From Endozoicomonas sp. G2_1 (GTDB lineage Bacteria > Pseudomonadota > Gammaproteobacteria > Enterobacterales > Alteromonadaceae), in the NCBI RefSeq assembly GCF_017744155.1, contig NZ_JAGHQT010000003.1, positions 64,001-128,000 on the forward strand: a stretch of DNA of 64,000 bases. The letters run 5' to 3'. Position numbers and translations under genes: made by a program. Below are positions 49,259-58,766 of this stretch, piece by piece (position 1 is the first letter of the stretch; every line of letters begins with the position of its first letter). The notes below the pieces were generated by a model. That model made no database searches. It was not told where the DNA came from and saw only the letters and a program-made list of their open reading frames with translations.

Positions 49259-50104
49259 CTAGAACTTTCTCAACTTCATACCGTTACCAATAGAACCTTC
49301 AGTAACAGGGAGTGCGATATTGGTTATGGATATGCTAGAACTTGGAAATAACTCTTTAAAGACTAGTGTACCTAAATTGACAAAATTAAAGCAGGATAAT
49401 GGGTAGATAATAACCATGCTATTAACACCTCTATTTTCCATTTCTTTTAATAGCTCTATTACTTCACCAGCGCAATTAGCAGAATTCTCACATAATAAGG
49501 GCACCGATTGTGGGTTCGAATGATATTCTTCAATATCATATGAGTTTGTATTAATTGCAGTGATTTTTTGGCTATTTTGGGTATAAGTGAAAATAGAGTC
49601 ATTGGATGATTCTATGCTATTGATGTATTGAGCAAAAGATTCTCTTAATGCATATTCAGAGAATATCCAATTTTGCTCACCATATTTTTCAATACAGGAT
49701 GGCTCTAAAGAGAAAGCACTTAGCTTCTTTAAGAGAAACTTTGGTATAGATTCAAGAGAACTGTAATAGTTGCTTAAAAGTTCGTGCGTTAATATTTGTT
49801 TTTCTTTAGTTTTTATACGCCTATCTAAATTTAAATTCTGCCAGTCGTTTGCTAATAACAACAACTTAACAGATTGATGACCTGTTGCACTTGCTTGCTC
49901 ACATCCGATATCAAAAGTTTCGGAACAAAAGCTTTGGATATGATCCTCATTAGGCCACTCTCCTAAATGGTCTGAATAAATTTTATCTTTCCATCTTAAT
50001 AAGTAGTGACCACATAAAATTACCGACTCAGCGTGCCCCTTTATTGCCTTAGCGACAGCGGCTCTTACTTGGCAAATATTTTTTTCTTTGTTTGTATTCA
50101 CCAT
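49259..50104 (-). CDS. Unknown 281-aa protein, last gene of symporter operon
   Basis: Soluble protein, no signal peptide, with a helical N-terminal half (QVRAAVAKAIKGHAESVILCGHYLLRWKDKIYSDHL) and a C-terminal alpha/beta-like part. It starts six bases after the end of the sodium:solute symporter gene, so the two are co-transcribed. No family recognised. Confidence 0.7.
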   Translation of the reverse strand: MVNTNKEKNICQVRAAVAKAIKGHAESVILCGHYLLRWKDKIYSDHLGEWPNEDHIQSFCSETFDIGCEQASATGHQSVKLLLLANDWQNLNLDRRIKTKEKQILTHELLSNYYSSLESIPKFLLKKLSAFSLEPSCIEKYGEQNWIFSEYALRESFAQYINSIESSNDSIFTYTQNSQKITAINTNSYDIEEYHSNPQSVPLLCENSANCAGEVIELLKEMENRGVNSMVIIYPLSCFNFVNLGTLVFKELFPSSSISITNIALPVTEGSIGNGMKLRKF

Positions 50105-50110
50105 AAAAAG

Positions 50111-51517
50111 CTAATCGGTCTCCTTAATACGGCTCTCTGAAGCTAATTTTTCTATGGAGGCGAGTGTAACAATATTAAAAACTAATCCTGTTAAAATTGC
50201 TGGCAGCCAAGATAGGCTCAATAAATCGTTGATGTTATAACCAATAATTCCCATAGCCATAGCTATTAGTGCGGACCAATTATTTTTAAATGGTTGTTTG
50301 GATAGTAGGAGATATGCGAAAGGGAAAAGCACTGTTGGTACCCATATAGCATATGCTAATAACAAAATATCTACAATATCAGTACTGTATGCGGTAAAGC
50401 CTATACCTAAGAATGCGATAACTAAGACAGATTTTCTTTGTTCATTAATGTCATCAGTACTGACGGATTTAAACACATTAGCCATCACATCTGTTGTAAG
50501 CGATACTGCACCAGCATTTAATATCGAATCTAATGTTGACATTATGACCCCTAGAAATGACACAGCCAAAATACCTAGGGCGATACTTCTGATAGCATCA
50601 TTTTCAAAACTAGTGGATACAATTTTTATTAGTAATCCCTCTCCTTCTAGGCCAGTTCCGACTGCTAAGTAGCCAATAATAGCCAGAGAAATGAACCAAA
50701 ATGTAGCGAAGACACCCGTAGCATAAAAGCCTTTGCGAATATCCATTGCAGATTTTCCAATAAAGCCTCTTATAGCGTATGCAGGAATAAGAGCTTCACC
50801 TAGAAGAAACGCAATACATAGGCCGAATAATACTTTAGGTTCAATGTCACTAACCATCAAATTTGATGATAGTTGCGATAGGTTCACGGGCTGAGTATTA
50901 GGCAGTTGAAAGATAGCAATGCCACCAATAATTAGGGCTAATAAGAGTAAACCAAATTGTGCAATATCCGTTTTTATTACTGCGGGCATTCCTCCTATTG
51001 TGGAGTAGAACCCTACGCAAACAGCTATTCCTATAATCGCCCAGCTAGGCTCGATACCAAATATGTTATTCAGAACAATTGCTCCTGCTTGACATAAAAC
51101 ACCAACGATGGCCAAAGCTTGGGCGACAGTTATAAGTCCTACAAACAACTGAGTAGGCTTATTAAATTCCTTTAAAAAAAGCTGGCCTATTGTTTTACTG
51201 TTTCTTGATTTCTCATAAATACTTGCACTGAAATATTTTCCGAATATGAAGAATTGTACGGTTGCTAGTAGATAGAAAAAGACAAAATATAAGCCTGTAC
51301 TATTTATTTTATCCACTACCGCTAAAGAATATGCTGGGCCTATCATTGTTGCTGCAGTAGTAGCAAAAATGATTTTCCATCGAAGATTGCCAGATCCTAT
51401 CGCGAATTTTTTACCAGACTCTACTTCATGTCCAAGCTGAAGCCTTGCCATTACATAGATTAGAAATGCGACATATAAAGCAATAGGTGCAGCCATTAAA
51501 AGGTTGTTTACTTCCAT
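50111..51517 (-). CDS. Sodium:solute symporter family transporter
   Basis: 468 aa, about 13 hydrophobic segments. SSS features include TTAATMIGPAYSL, FYSTIGGMPAVIKTDIAQF (the conserved GGxxAV-TD-Q segment) and a later FLGVIMSTLDSILNAG. The family imports sugars, amino acids, vitamins or similar solutes with sodium. It is the middle gene of a three-gene minus-strand unit with a four-helix membrane protein before it and a soluble protein after it. Substrate cannot be told. Confidence 0.9.
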   Translation of the reverse strand: MEVNNLLMAAPIALYVAFLIYVMARLQLGHEVESGKKFAIGSGNLRWKIIFATTAATMIGPAYSLAVVDKINSTGLYFVFFYLLATVQFFIFGKYFSASIYEKSRNSKTIGQLFLKEFNKPTQLFVGLITVAQALAIVGVLCQAGAIVLNNIFGIEPSWAIIGIAVCVGFYSTIGGMPAVIKTDIAQFGLLLLALIIGGIAIFQLPNTQPVNLSQLSSNLMVSDIEPKVLFGLCIAFLLGEALIPAYAIRGFIGKSAMDIRKGFYATGVFATFWFISLAIIGYLAVGTGLEGEGLLIKIVSTSFENDAIRSIALGILAVSFLGVIMSTLDSILNAGAVSLTTDVMANVFKSVSTDDINEQRKSVLVIAFLGIGFTAYSTDIVDILLLAYAIWVPTVLFPFAYLLLSKQPFKNNWSALIAMAMGIIGYNINDLLSLSWLPAILTGLVFNIVTLASIEKLASESRIKETD

Positions 51518-51527
51518 TATTACGCCC

Positions 51528-52151
51528 TTAGTTGATTACAGTTGCTACATAATATTGCGGTGCTAAAACTGCACTACTAGCAATTAACATGCATATTGAA
51601 ACAGCTATCAAACCAGCCAATCTGCACTTCCATAAGCAACCCCATATCTTCTTCTCTGTGGTGGGGGGCTTTTTTTCAAAGCTTTCATCAATACCTGAAT
51701 GTAGTCGCTTTACGCATTCTCCTTTTTGCAGCTTGAAGTGCATATTTTTATCTTTTTCCAGAGCGTCATGATTTAATTCAAAGTTTTCTTCTAGCTCTTT
51801 TGAAACTAAAGTTTTTAGTTTGTTTTGAAGTAATATGGACTCTTTGCTAGTAGCTTCATCCAAATCTTTCAAAAAGGTCACAAAAAAGTTCATAATAAAA
51901 ATGATTGCGCCTACATGAAGAAGGATAAGTACAACTAGGTTGATTGGCATGCCGAAAAAAGAAACGACTAGATCGAATTTTGCTTTATGCAGATTTAAGC
52001 AGAGAAACGTTGTTATGGTGAGCGATAACCCAAAGCCATAGCAAAATTTTATCCATTTGTCGGCTGCACGTGGCGCAGGGTTTACTTGACTATGCACGCC
52101 TGATACAAAAGGTGCAGCAAGGTATAGAGCTAATGAATCCAAAACCATCAT
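51528..52151 (-). CDS. Membrane protein of 207 aa, first gene of symporter operon
   Basis: Four hydrophobic segments: about residues 5-20, 34-50, 66-92 and 180-203. A cytoplasmic helical, charged middle (residues 95-165) lies between the third and fourth. Ends ten bases before the symporter start. No family recognised; may be an accessory subunit of the transporter. Confidence 0.65.
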   Translation of the reverse strand: MMVLDSLALYLAAPFVSGVHSQVNPAPRAADKWIKFCYGFGLSLTITTFLCLNLHKAKFDLVVSFFGMPINLVVLILLHVGAIIFIMNFFVTFLKDLDEATSKESILLQNKLKTLVSKELEENFELNHDALEKDKNMHFKLQKGECVKRLHSGIDESFEKKPPTTEKKIWGCLWKCRLAGLIAVSICMLIASSAVLAPQYYVATVIN

Positions 52152-52361
52152 TCTTTTCCCTAAGATATATTCAATTAGTCAATACTCTAGAATATAACGT
52201 TTAAATTTTCTACAACTTTATTACTGAAAGCTTTGATATGCGATGAAGTTAGCGACTCAATAAAACAAAAAACACATAGAAGGTTAAATTAAGTTCAATT
52301 AAACATATTAGCCCATAGTAAATATGTACCCACAATTTTAGCGTGTGCTGGATAGGTTTGA

Positions 52362-52628
52362 AGTTATATTGAGGAGCGCTCATTAAAGGAAAGGGAAGAG
52401 TTTAAATTTGAAACATTAACTAACCATGATGATGGTTACTGGAGAGTAGGATGGTTTGGTTACTTAGATTACGATGATTCGCTTGGTGAACGTTTCTCAG
52501 AGCCTTTTGTGAGCGTGATTATGTCAAAATTAATAAGTCACCCGTCAGATATGCCACTACAATGTGTGATTATCATGACACAAAGTATCTTAATGATTGA
52601 GATTTTTCTCAATCATTCTCTCTGCTAG
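52362..52628 (+). pseudogene. Gene fragment cut by the 91-bp repeat
   Basis: The frame encodes a protein-like stretch (REEFKFETLTNHDDGYW, then VGWFGYLDYDDSLGERF) without a start codon, and at 52562 it runs into repeat copy 2, after which the sequence is antisense to another gene. The original gene was therefore cut at the repeat boundary. The rest of the 52152-52589 interval holds only AT-rich DNA. Confidence 0.5.
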
Positions 52629-52652
52629 CTTACGAATATCTTTAGAGAGTAA
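52562..52652. repeat. 91-bp direct repeat, copy 2
   Basis: Partner of 44057-44147, about 88 of 91 bases identical. Here it forms the 3' end and downstream flank of the 70-aa gene at 52590-52802 (minus strand). Confidence 0.85.
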
Positions 52653-52802
52653 ATACGTGTACATGATAAACGCTATCGTCGGAAAGAGTACAATAGCAAT
52701 TAATATGTACCAGCCAATACCAAACCATTCAAGATTATCCATTTCGATTATTTCTTCGTTTGACTTTACGTCAATGTAGCAACCGCTAATCGAAAAATCC
52801 AT
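52590..52802 (-). CDS. Small membrane protein, 70 aa
   Basis: One strong membrane helix (IGWYILIAIVLFPTIAFIMYTYLL, about residues 29-52) followed by a basic helical tail (SKDIRKLAERMIEKNL). Its last 20 codons are duplicated at 44057-44147. Function unknown. The 350 bases to its right contain no gene that I can support. Confidence 0.6.
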   Translation of the reverse strand: MDFSISGCYIDVKSNEEIIEMDNLEWFGIGWYILIAIVLFPTIAFIMYTYLLSKDIRKLAERMIEKNLNH

Positions 52803-53154
52803 TACCGTTGGGCTTATGTCTAAATTGATGATAGCTAGTGTTAGGTTCTATTTTACACTCGTTTCATTCGAACGATTAGCTCAAAAATATGTATTCGTAG
52901 AAATAAGCAATTAGGTTTAGAATAGACAAAGAAAAGAGTGTTTATCACGGTGAGGAGTACACTCAGTACTAATCATTTGGGCGGCCAGCCGTGGAATTTA
53001 TAGCGCTATCTTGTTAAAGTGAATTATATTATTTCAATAGCTTTCATGGAGTAAATTATGGTCGGTCCAAAACTAGATTAATATTGCCAATCACACTAGC
53101 GAATTTTATGAGCCTTTTCTATTAGTAGGCAAATCTTAAAAATATTTATATCAA

Positions 53155-53355
53155 TTAAAACAGACTCACTCCATTGCCGTAACAAGCGATCAATTCATTA
53201 ATTAGCTTCATTTCAGTCTCTGAGATTTCGTGCTTATCAAACCATTTTGCCAGGTCTCTCTCGTAATAGTAAAACGCATGTTCTTCTTTGATTTCGGGTG
53301 CGTGGTAATACCAAAGCAGCATTTTTAATGCTGGGTAATCTGCGACTTTTATCAT
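53155..53355 (-). CDS. Small protein, 66 aa
   Basis: Soluble, aromatic-rich helical product (YPALKMLLWYYHAPEIKEEH, YYYERDLAKWFDKHEISETE). Looks like a real gene by composition and length, but no family is recognised. Confidence 0.55.
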   Translation of the reverse strand: MIKVADYPALKMLLWYYHAPEIKEEHAFYYYERDLAKWFDKHEISETEMKLINELIACYGNGVSLF

Positions 53356-53421
53356 GACTAACCCTCACATGTCTGAGGTAACTGGTACCTTCGTATAGAT
53401 TAATATCAGGCACTGTAAACG

Positions 53422-53733
53422 CTACTCATAGTTTTGCTTTACGAAAACTAACTTACGAAATAACGGACTACCCGGGTAAAGTGTAAATGCTTGGCCTACA
53501 GAAGCTAACTTATTCGCTTTAATAAGCTCTTCAATTGTTTTTTTGTATAGCGGTTCAAGGCTTTCAATGGGCGTGTTATCTGAGTTTCCCATTCCCATGT
53601 AGTAACCGAGATGAAAGCTGCCGTCGTCAACCGACAATAGTAAGCTAATCGAGTGATTATCAGCACTCGTCCATTCTTGTAATTTAACGTTAATGTCGCC
53701 TTGTGTTAATTCCTGCACTGTCATGTCCATCAA
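53422..53733 (-). CDS. Small protein, 103 aa
   Basis: ATG at 53733 or 53730. Soluble alpha/beta composition: SISLLLSVDDGSFHLGYYMG, then a helix and the C-terminal FRKLVFVKQNYE. It lies just upstream of the 66-aa gene on the same strand. No family recognised. Confidence 0.55.
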   Translation of the reverse strand: MMDMTVQELTQGDINVKLQEWTSADNHSISLLLSVDDGSFHLGYYMGMGNSDNTPIESLEPLYKKTIEELIKANKLASVGQAFTLYPGSPLFRKLVFVKQNYE

Positions 53734-53799
53734 CCATGTATTGTTAAATCAATATACTCTGAAAACTATAGTCAATACACAGCTTTAATTGTATTGACA

Positions 53800-53898
53800 G
53801 TAAATCATCAGGCAAATGAAATACTGAATCCGCGCGCAAATAAAATGGAGCAGATGCTGGAGAGTTTTGTGATCGATGCTAAGAGTGCGTGGAATTAA
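53800..53898 (+). pseudogene. C-terminal gene remnant related to 40102-40173
   Basis: Stop-bounded frame ending in MEQMLESFVIDAKSAWN. It shares the SFVIDAxSxWN core with the remnant at 40.1 kb. The rest of the 474-base interval to the ABC permease gene shows only AT-rich DNA and the hairpin at 54168. Confidence 0.4.
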
Positions 53899-54167
53899 TA
53901 CTAATCGCAATAAGACGGCTCTATATGATGAGTAATTTTCAAATTTAACAATTTTGACTAGCCAAATGGTTATTAAATTTTAATGGCAACGTTCTATCGT
54001 TGTTTGTGGTCACGCTCAATCGGAACGTTGGTCACGAGGGACTGTAATATACACTAACCAATACCTAAGCATAGTTTGTCGTTACCGTTGTTCTGATAGC
54101 ACCGAAAGTCGACAATATCTGAGGCGTTGAGATATCTGCATATTTTTATCAATATCATGCTATTTGT

Positions 54168-54200
54168 TTCATGCACTCGCATTGTATGCAAGTGCATGAA
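54168..54200. terminator. Strong hairpin at the 3' end of the exporter operon
   Basis: Fifteen-base arms (TTCATGCACTCGCAT / ATGCAAGTGCATGAA, one mismatch) around a three-base loop, eight bases after the last stop of the minus-strand ABC operon. There is no T-tract on either side, so it may stabilise the mRNA end or terminate poorly. Confidence 0.55.
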
Positions 54201-54207
54201 GACATGC

Positions 54208-56646
54208 CTATTTATAAAGTGTTTCTGAAGGATGGATGTTGGTTATTTTAAAAACCAACAAGGCTGTTGTAAGTGTTGATAATATGCCCCCCAAACTGAC
54301 GGACAGGGGTAACACCATAAAGTTAATTTCATCTTTATAATAAAAGCTTTCTAACCAATAGGATACACCGAAATGCGCCAGCGTTGCCCCTACCGCAGAG
54401 CAGATTACAATAAGCGCAATGTTTTTGTTGTTAATCAACAAGAAAATCTGACTTCTGGTTGCACCCAGTACTTTTCTAATGCCTATTTCTTTTGATCTGC
54501 GTTCGATTGTGTATCCAGTAAGACCTAACAACCCGAGACAAGAAATACAAATACAGATAAATGAAAATAGCGCCATTAAGAGGGTTTGATTCGCATTAAC
54601 ATCAAATTTAACAGCCAATATTTCATCTAAATTTTTGATATTTATATTTTCATGGATGCCATTTTCAGCTAAAACCTGTTCTATGTGCTGTATTGCATCA
54701 GCAGATTCACCGTCCACATGGTGAACGATAAGCTGTGCCGACATGGACTGTAGGTAGTTCTTGGGGAAATGACTTAAATCGAAATTAAATGGGTAGAAGA
54801 CGTAGGGCGATATTTTGCTTTGTAAATCTTGAAAATGAAAACCTTCCACTACCCCTATTACCGTGAACTTACGTTGTCCCGCCATAAACGATTTCCCAAT
54901 TGCATCATCCCAGGTGGACGCTTCAACAAAGGCGCGATTTACCAAAACATTATTACTCATATTCTGTCCTGAAAAATTATCCCTGGTTTGGTCAAAATCG
55001 CGTCCCTCAACAATGTTAATCGCCATAGTTTGAACAAAATTTGAATCGATATCCGTTCGATTGATCTCCATCGAGTGAAGCTTGTCTATACCTGGTAACT
55101 CGATTGCGGTTACAAAGCTTCCTTGCCAAGGAGTGTTGTTTGTGACAGCTGTTTGTTGAATTGCGGTGTGTTGATTTAATTGCTCCAGGATCGAAGGTAT
55201 TCGAGGGAAATTTTCGCCATTTTGCAGTTTGAAAACTAATTTATTGGAAGCGGAAAAGCCAAGTGGTTTTTCAGTTAAGTATTGTACTTGTAAATACATA
55301 AGAATACTGGACGCGACAACACCGATGGTAATGATAAATTGAAATCCTATTAGTGCTTTTGTCAGGTAGTTATTTATGGCTCCAGCGTCTGAAGAGAGCA
55401 TGTTGTTAAGCCCAATCTTGGATATGTAGAAAGACGGATAAAGCCCTGAGAACATTGCAAGCAATAACCAGAATCCAATACTGAAGGAAATCAATTGACC
55501 TGGGGAAAATATAGTTAGATTGAGCTTTTTGGCAAATAATAGCTCAATAGGTAGGTAGGTGGTAACAACAAAGACGAGCAATATTGAAGTGGTGACAGAA
55601 ATAAATGAAAACAAGAGTGATTCTTTAAAATAGCCGATAAAGATCTCTTTTTTATTGGCTCCAATAATTTTTCGAAGTTTAATTTCTTTTTCTCTTTTTA
55701 TTGCCTGAACTACGGAGAGGTTGACATAATTTATGCATGCCACCAACAAGATGAAAATGCCTATAGCACACATGATTAACACATAAGACTGATTTCCTCT
55801 AGGCAAATCAGACGTCGATTCAGAATAGAGGTGAATCTTGTTTAGTGGCTCCAACAGTAAACTGGCTTGATATCCTCCAGCACGTGTAATGGCTGCCATG
55901 TGCTTTTCAAAAAAGTCTTCGTAAATGGTGTGAAACCCATGCTGAGGGTAATCATCCTGCATCATAACATAAGTAAAACCGTCATTAATACTCCATAAGT
56001 GGTTGCTATTCCCGTAACCAGGCGATGTGGGAGATAGCAATGCATCATATTTTAGGTGACTGTTGTCTGGTAGATCCTGAAATACCAATGTCACGTTATA
56101 TGGGATTCCATCAATTTTGATAGTACTGCCAACAGGGTTTTCTTTTTCAAAGTATTTGTTTGCTAGGCTCGAGGACAAAGCCACACTTTGAGGAGCTGTC
56201 AAAGCATTAGTGATATCGCCATAGAGAATAGTATGACTAAAAATTTCAAATACCTTATTGCCGACGGTATATAAGTTAGATTCATAAAATGACAAATTGT
56301 CACTATTAAACAATAACTCAGATTCGGTGCTTTTTCTAAAGTGAACAAATGACTCAACTTGACCGACATTCCTTTCCAGTATTGGTCCCAAACCCGAAGA
56401 CGTCGTTGCACTTAGGGACTTTTGACTGGATGAACTCCAATTAAAGGCGACTCGGTAAATTCTATCTTCATGATTGTTATGAGTATCATATGTGAGGTCG
56501 TGATAAACAAACAGAATGAGTATTATAGAGCAAGTTACGCCTAGTATTAGACCGAATAAATTCGTTAGAGTGTAAAAGATGTCTCTGTTAAAACATCTCT
56601 TAACAAAGTTTGTAATCGCCAACATGTCAAGTCGCCTTTTTATCAT
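54208..56646 (-). CDS. MacB/FtsX-type ABC transporter permease, 812 aa
   Basis: Long permease with two FtsX-type units: an N-terminal membrane helix (LFGLILGVTCSIILILFVYH), a large extracytoplasmic domain, three helices near residues 290-400, a second extracytoplasmic domain, and three C-terminal helices with SKEIGIRKVLGATRSQIF, the usual FtsX coupling segment. ATG at 56625 is an alternative start with a better-spaced AAAGG. It follows its ATPase gene by 40 bases. No ATPase domain is fused. Such mechanotransmission transporters move peptides, antibiotics or lipoproteins across the periplasm. Confidence 0.9.
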   Translation of the reverse strand: MIKRRLDMLAITNFVKRCFNRDIFYTLTNLFGLILGVTCSIILILFVYHDLTYDTHNNHEDRIYRVAFNWSSSSQKSLSATTSSGLGPILERNVGQVESFVHFRKSTESELLFNSDNLSFYESNLYTVGNKVFEIFSHTILYGDITNALTAPQSVALSSSLANKYFEKENPVGSTIKIDGIPYNVTLVFQDLPDNSHLKYDALLSPTSPGYGNSNHLWSINDGFTYVMMQDDYPQHGFHTIYEDFFEKHMAAITRAGGYQASLLLEPLNKIHLYSESTSDLPRGNQSYVLIMCAIGIFILLVACINYVNLSVVQAIKREKEIKLRKIIGANKKEIFIGYFKESLLFSFISVTTSILLVFVVTTYLPIELLFAKKLNLTIFSPGQLISFSIGFWLLLAMFSGLYPSFYISKIGLNNMLSSDAGAINNYLTKALIGFQFIITIGVVASSILMYLQVQYLTEKPLGFSASNKLVFKLQNGENFPRIPSILEQLNQHTAIQQTAVTNNTPWQGSFVTAIELPGIDKLHSMEINRTDIDSNFVQTMAINIVEGRDFDQTRDNFSGQNMSNNVLVNRAFVEASTWDDAIGKSFMAGQRKFTVIGVVEGFHFQDLQSKISPYVFYPFNFDLSHFPKNYLQSMSAQLIVHHVDGESADAIQHIEQVLAENGIHENINIKNLDEILAVKFDVNANQTLLMALFSFICICISCLGLLGLTGYTIERRSKEIGIRKVLGATRSQIFLLINNKNIALIVICSAVGATLAHFGVSYWLESFYYKDEINFMVLPLSVSLGGILSTLTTALLVFKITNIHPSETLYK

Positions 56647-56686
56647 TTATATTTAGAAAGCGTGATTATTATGATGTTCGTCGTTA

Positions 56687-57352
56687 TCAAGTGAGTACAT
56701 GTCCATCTGCCATTCTCACAATATTCTTGCCCATAGCTGCATCTTCCTGAGAGTGAGTCACCATTACTATGGTTGTTCCTTCTTGGTTGATATCACGTAA
56801 GATGTCCATTACTTCTAGTCTATGTTTACTATCTAAATTGCCTGTTGGTTCATCAGCAAAAATGATTTTAGGGTTGTTAACTAAGGCCCGAGCAATCGCT
56901 ACTCGCTGTTGTTGACCTCCTGATAATTGGTGTGGCAAATGGTCAGATCGATGAGATAAATCGAGTTTTTCTATGACATTTTTCACAATGTTTTGACGTC
57001 TTTTGTAAGCTGTTTTTTTGTAGACCAGAGGTAATTCGATGTTTTCAAATACTGATAATTCGTGAATTAGATTAAAGTCTTGAAAAACAAAACCAATATT
57101 CTCTTTGCGAATCTGAGCTAAACTCGACTCGTTACATTTGCTAACATTTGTGCCCATGAACCAGTAATCACCTGCATCAGGTTTTGAAATTAATCCCAGA
57201 ATGTTGAGTAAGGTAGATTTACCGCATCCAGAAGGGCCCATAATGGAAGTGAAGTCGCCTTCGTTAATCTGTAAATTTATTTCATTAAGTGCTGCTGTTT
57301 CTATAGTTTCTGTTCTATAAAACTTTGACAGGCCTTCCAGTTTTATGAGCAT
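56687..57352 (-). CDS. ABC transporter ATP-binding protein (MacB/LolD type) 2
   Basis: 221 aa with all motifs: Walker A GPSGCGKST, Q-loop FVFQDFNLI, signature LSGGQQQRVAIARA, Walker B IIFADEPTGNLD and the H-loop VMVTHSQED. Pairs with the 812-aa permease downstream and the HlyD-like adaptor upstream. Confidence 0.95.
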   Translation of the reverse strand: MLIKLEGLSKFYRTETIETAALNEINLQINEGDFTSIMGPSGCGKSTLLNILGLISKPDAGDYWFMGTNVSKCNESSLAQIRKENIGFVFQDFNLIHELSVFENIELPLVYKKTAYKRRQNIVKNVIEKLDLSHRSDHLPHQLSGGQQQRVAIARALVNNPKIIFADEPTGNLDSKHRLEVMDILRDINQEGTTIVMVTHSQEDAAMGKNIVRMADGHVLT

Positions 57353-57406
57353 GGCTACTCCCTTCTAATGTTTTTAGACTATTATTGTATTGTTCTGCTA
57401 CAACGA

Positions 57407-58648
57407 TTATTCAATGTTAATTACTTCGTAACCCTTGAATGTTTTGTAATCTGAAATGATAACCTTATCACCTTCTTCAAGCCCGCTAAGTACTTCGAAA
57501 TATTTAGGGTTTTGTCGGCCTATCTGAATCGATTGTTTTATGGCGGCCTGACCATCATTAATTATCTTGAAAATCCATTTCGCTCCAGTTTGCTGCATAT
57601 ATTTCCCCTTACTTAAAAGCAATCTATCGTCACTCGAGGATAAGATTAAGTTAATATTGAGAGACTGACCTGATTTGAGATTTTTTGGTATTTTTCCTTG
57701 AAACTCAAAGTCGATATGAAATTTATCGTTGATAACTTCGGGGTAAACCTTTTTAATTTTTAAATTAATATGTTGATTATTGAATTTTAATTCGGCATTT
57801 TGACCAATAAAAACGCGCGAGATGTAGTATTGATCGACTTCCGACTTAATTAGATATTTTGAAATGATATCTATTTGTCCAATGTTTTCTCCTTGCTGAA
57901 TATTCCTGCCTAGCTCTGTTTTTAACGTCGACAAATGACCAGATATTGGTGCCTTGACATTTAAGTTGTTTAAAGTTTGCTGAATGAGGTCCAAGTTTCT
58001 GTCCACTTGGCTTATTGATGTCTGGATCTGTTGTAATTGTTTTTTGCGCAAATCATCTTCAAGTGTAATGCGTTTTTTGAGAATGTCTCTTTTACTAATA
58101 TAGTAGTTGAACTCATCTGTCGTATTATCAATATCCTTTTGAACGACATAGCTATTTTCCACGCTATTTAGTCTATTTAATTCTTTTTGTAGTCGAGAGA
58201 CTCTATACTCATACTCCAGCAATTGTTCTCTTAAATTAAGCTTTTGGGTTGATAGCCGAAACTCTCTATCTCGCAGGCTATTCATATTCTCAATGAAGCG
58301 ACTTTCATTGTTTATTGAGTTTTGTAACAAGCGATCATTTGACAGGCGTAAAATGAGGTCGCCCTTTTCAACGTATTGACCATCATCAACAAATATTTCT
58401 TCAACACGACCACCTTGAACTACGTCGAGATATACAGTTCTAATGGGAAAAACTTTACCTATAATCGGCAGGTATTCTGAAAAATCACCTTTGTGAGTGG
58501 TATAAGTTTGCATCTCTCGCGCATCTACTTTTAGTGTATCGAGGTTATTAAACACTCCTAGGTAAATACATAGAACGAGTATGATAGTAAGGGTCATCCC
58601 TAGTTTTAATTGTGTTTTTCTTGGGCTTTTTACTATAGGCTTATCCAT
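57407..58648 (-). CDS. HlyD/MacA-like periplasmic adaptor subunit
   Basis: 413 aa. An N-terminal membrane anchor (LGMTLTIILVLCIYLGVF, about 17-34) is followed by a first half-lipoyl segment (GGRVEEIFVDDGQYVEKGDLIL), a long coiled-coil hairpin (about 115-225), the second half-lipoyl segment (LNVKAPISGHLSTLKTELGR), and beta-barrel and membrane-proximal domains with GLEEGDKVIISD at the end. The adaptor should link the inner-membrane ABC parts to an outer-membrane channel; no TolC-like gene is in the window. Confidence 0.93.
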   Translation of the reverse strand: MDKPIVKSPRKTQLKLGMTLTIILVLCIYLGVFNNLDTLKVDAREMQTYTTHKGDFSEYLPIIGKVFPIRTVYLDVVQGGRVEEIFVDDGQYVEKGDLILRLSNDRLLQNSINNESRFIENMNSLRDREFRLSTQKLNLREQLLEYEYRVSRLQKELNRLNSVENSYVVQKDIDNTTDEFNYYISKRDILKKRITLEDDLRKKQLQQIQTSISQVDRNLDLIQQTLNNLNVKAPISGHLSTLKTELGRNIQQGENIGQIDIISKYLIKSEVDQYYISRVFIGQNAELKFNNQHINLKIKKVYPEVINDKFHIDFEFQGKIPKNLKSGQSLNINLILSSSDDRLLLSKGKYMQQTGAKWIFKIINDGQAAIKQSIQIGRQNPKYFEVLSGLEEGDKVIISDYKTFKGYEVINIE

Positions 58649-58766
58649 CGGATATCTCGAATTATTGCATTTTATTGGTGAAAAGTTCAGACACAGTCGT
58701 TTAATGCTAGACCGTGTCTGAAAACCTAAGTTTGTGTTACGTAAATACGCTTACAACAAGGAAAAA

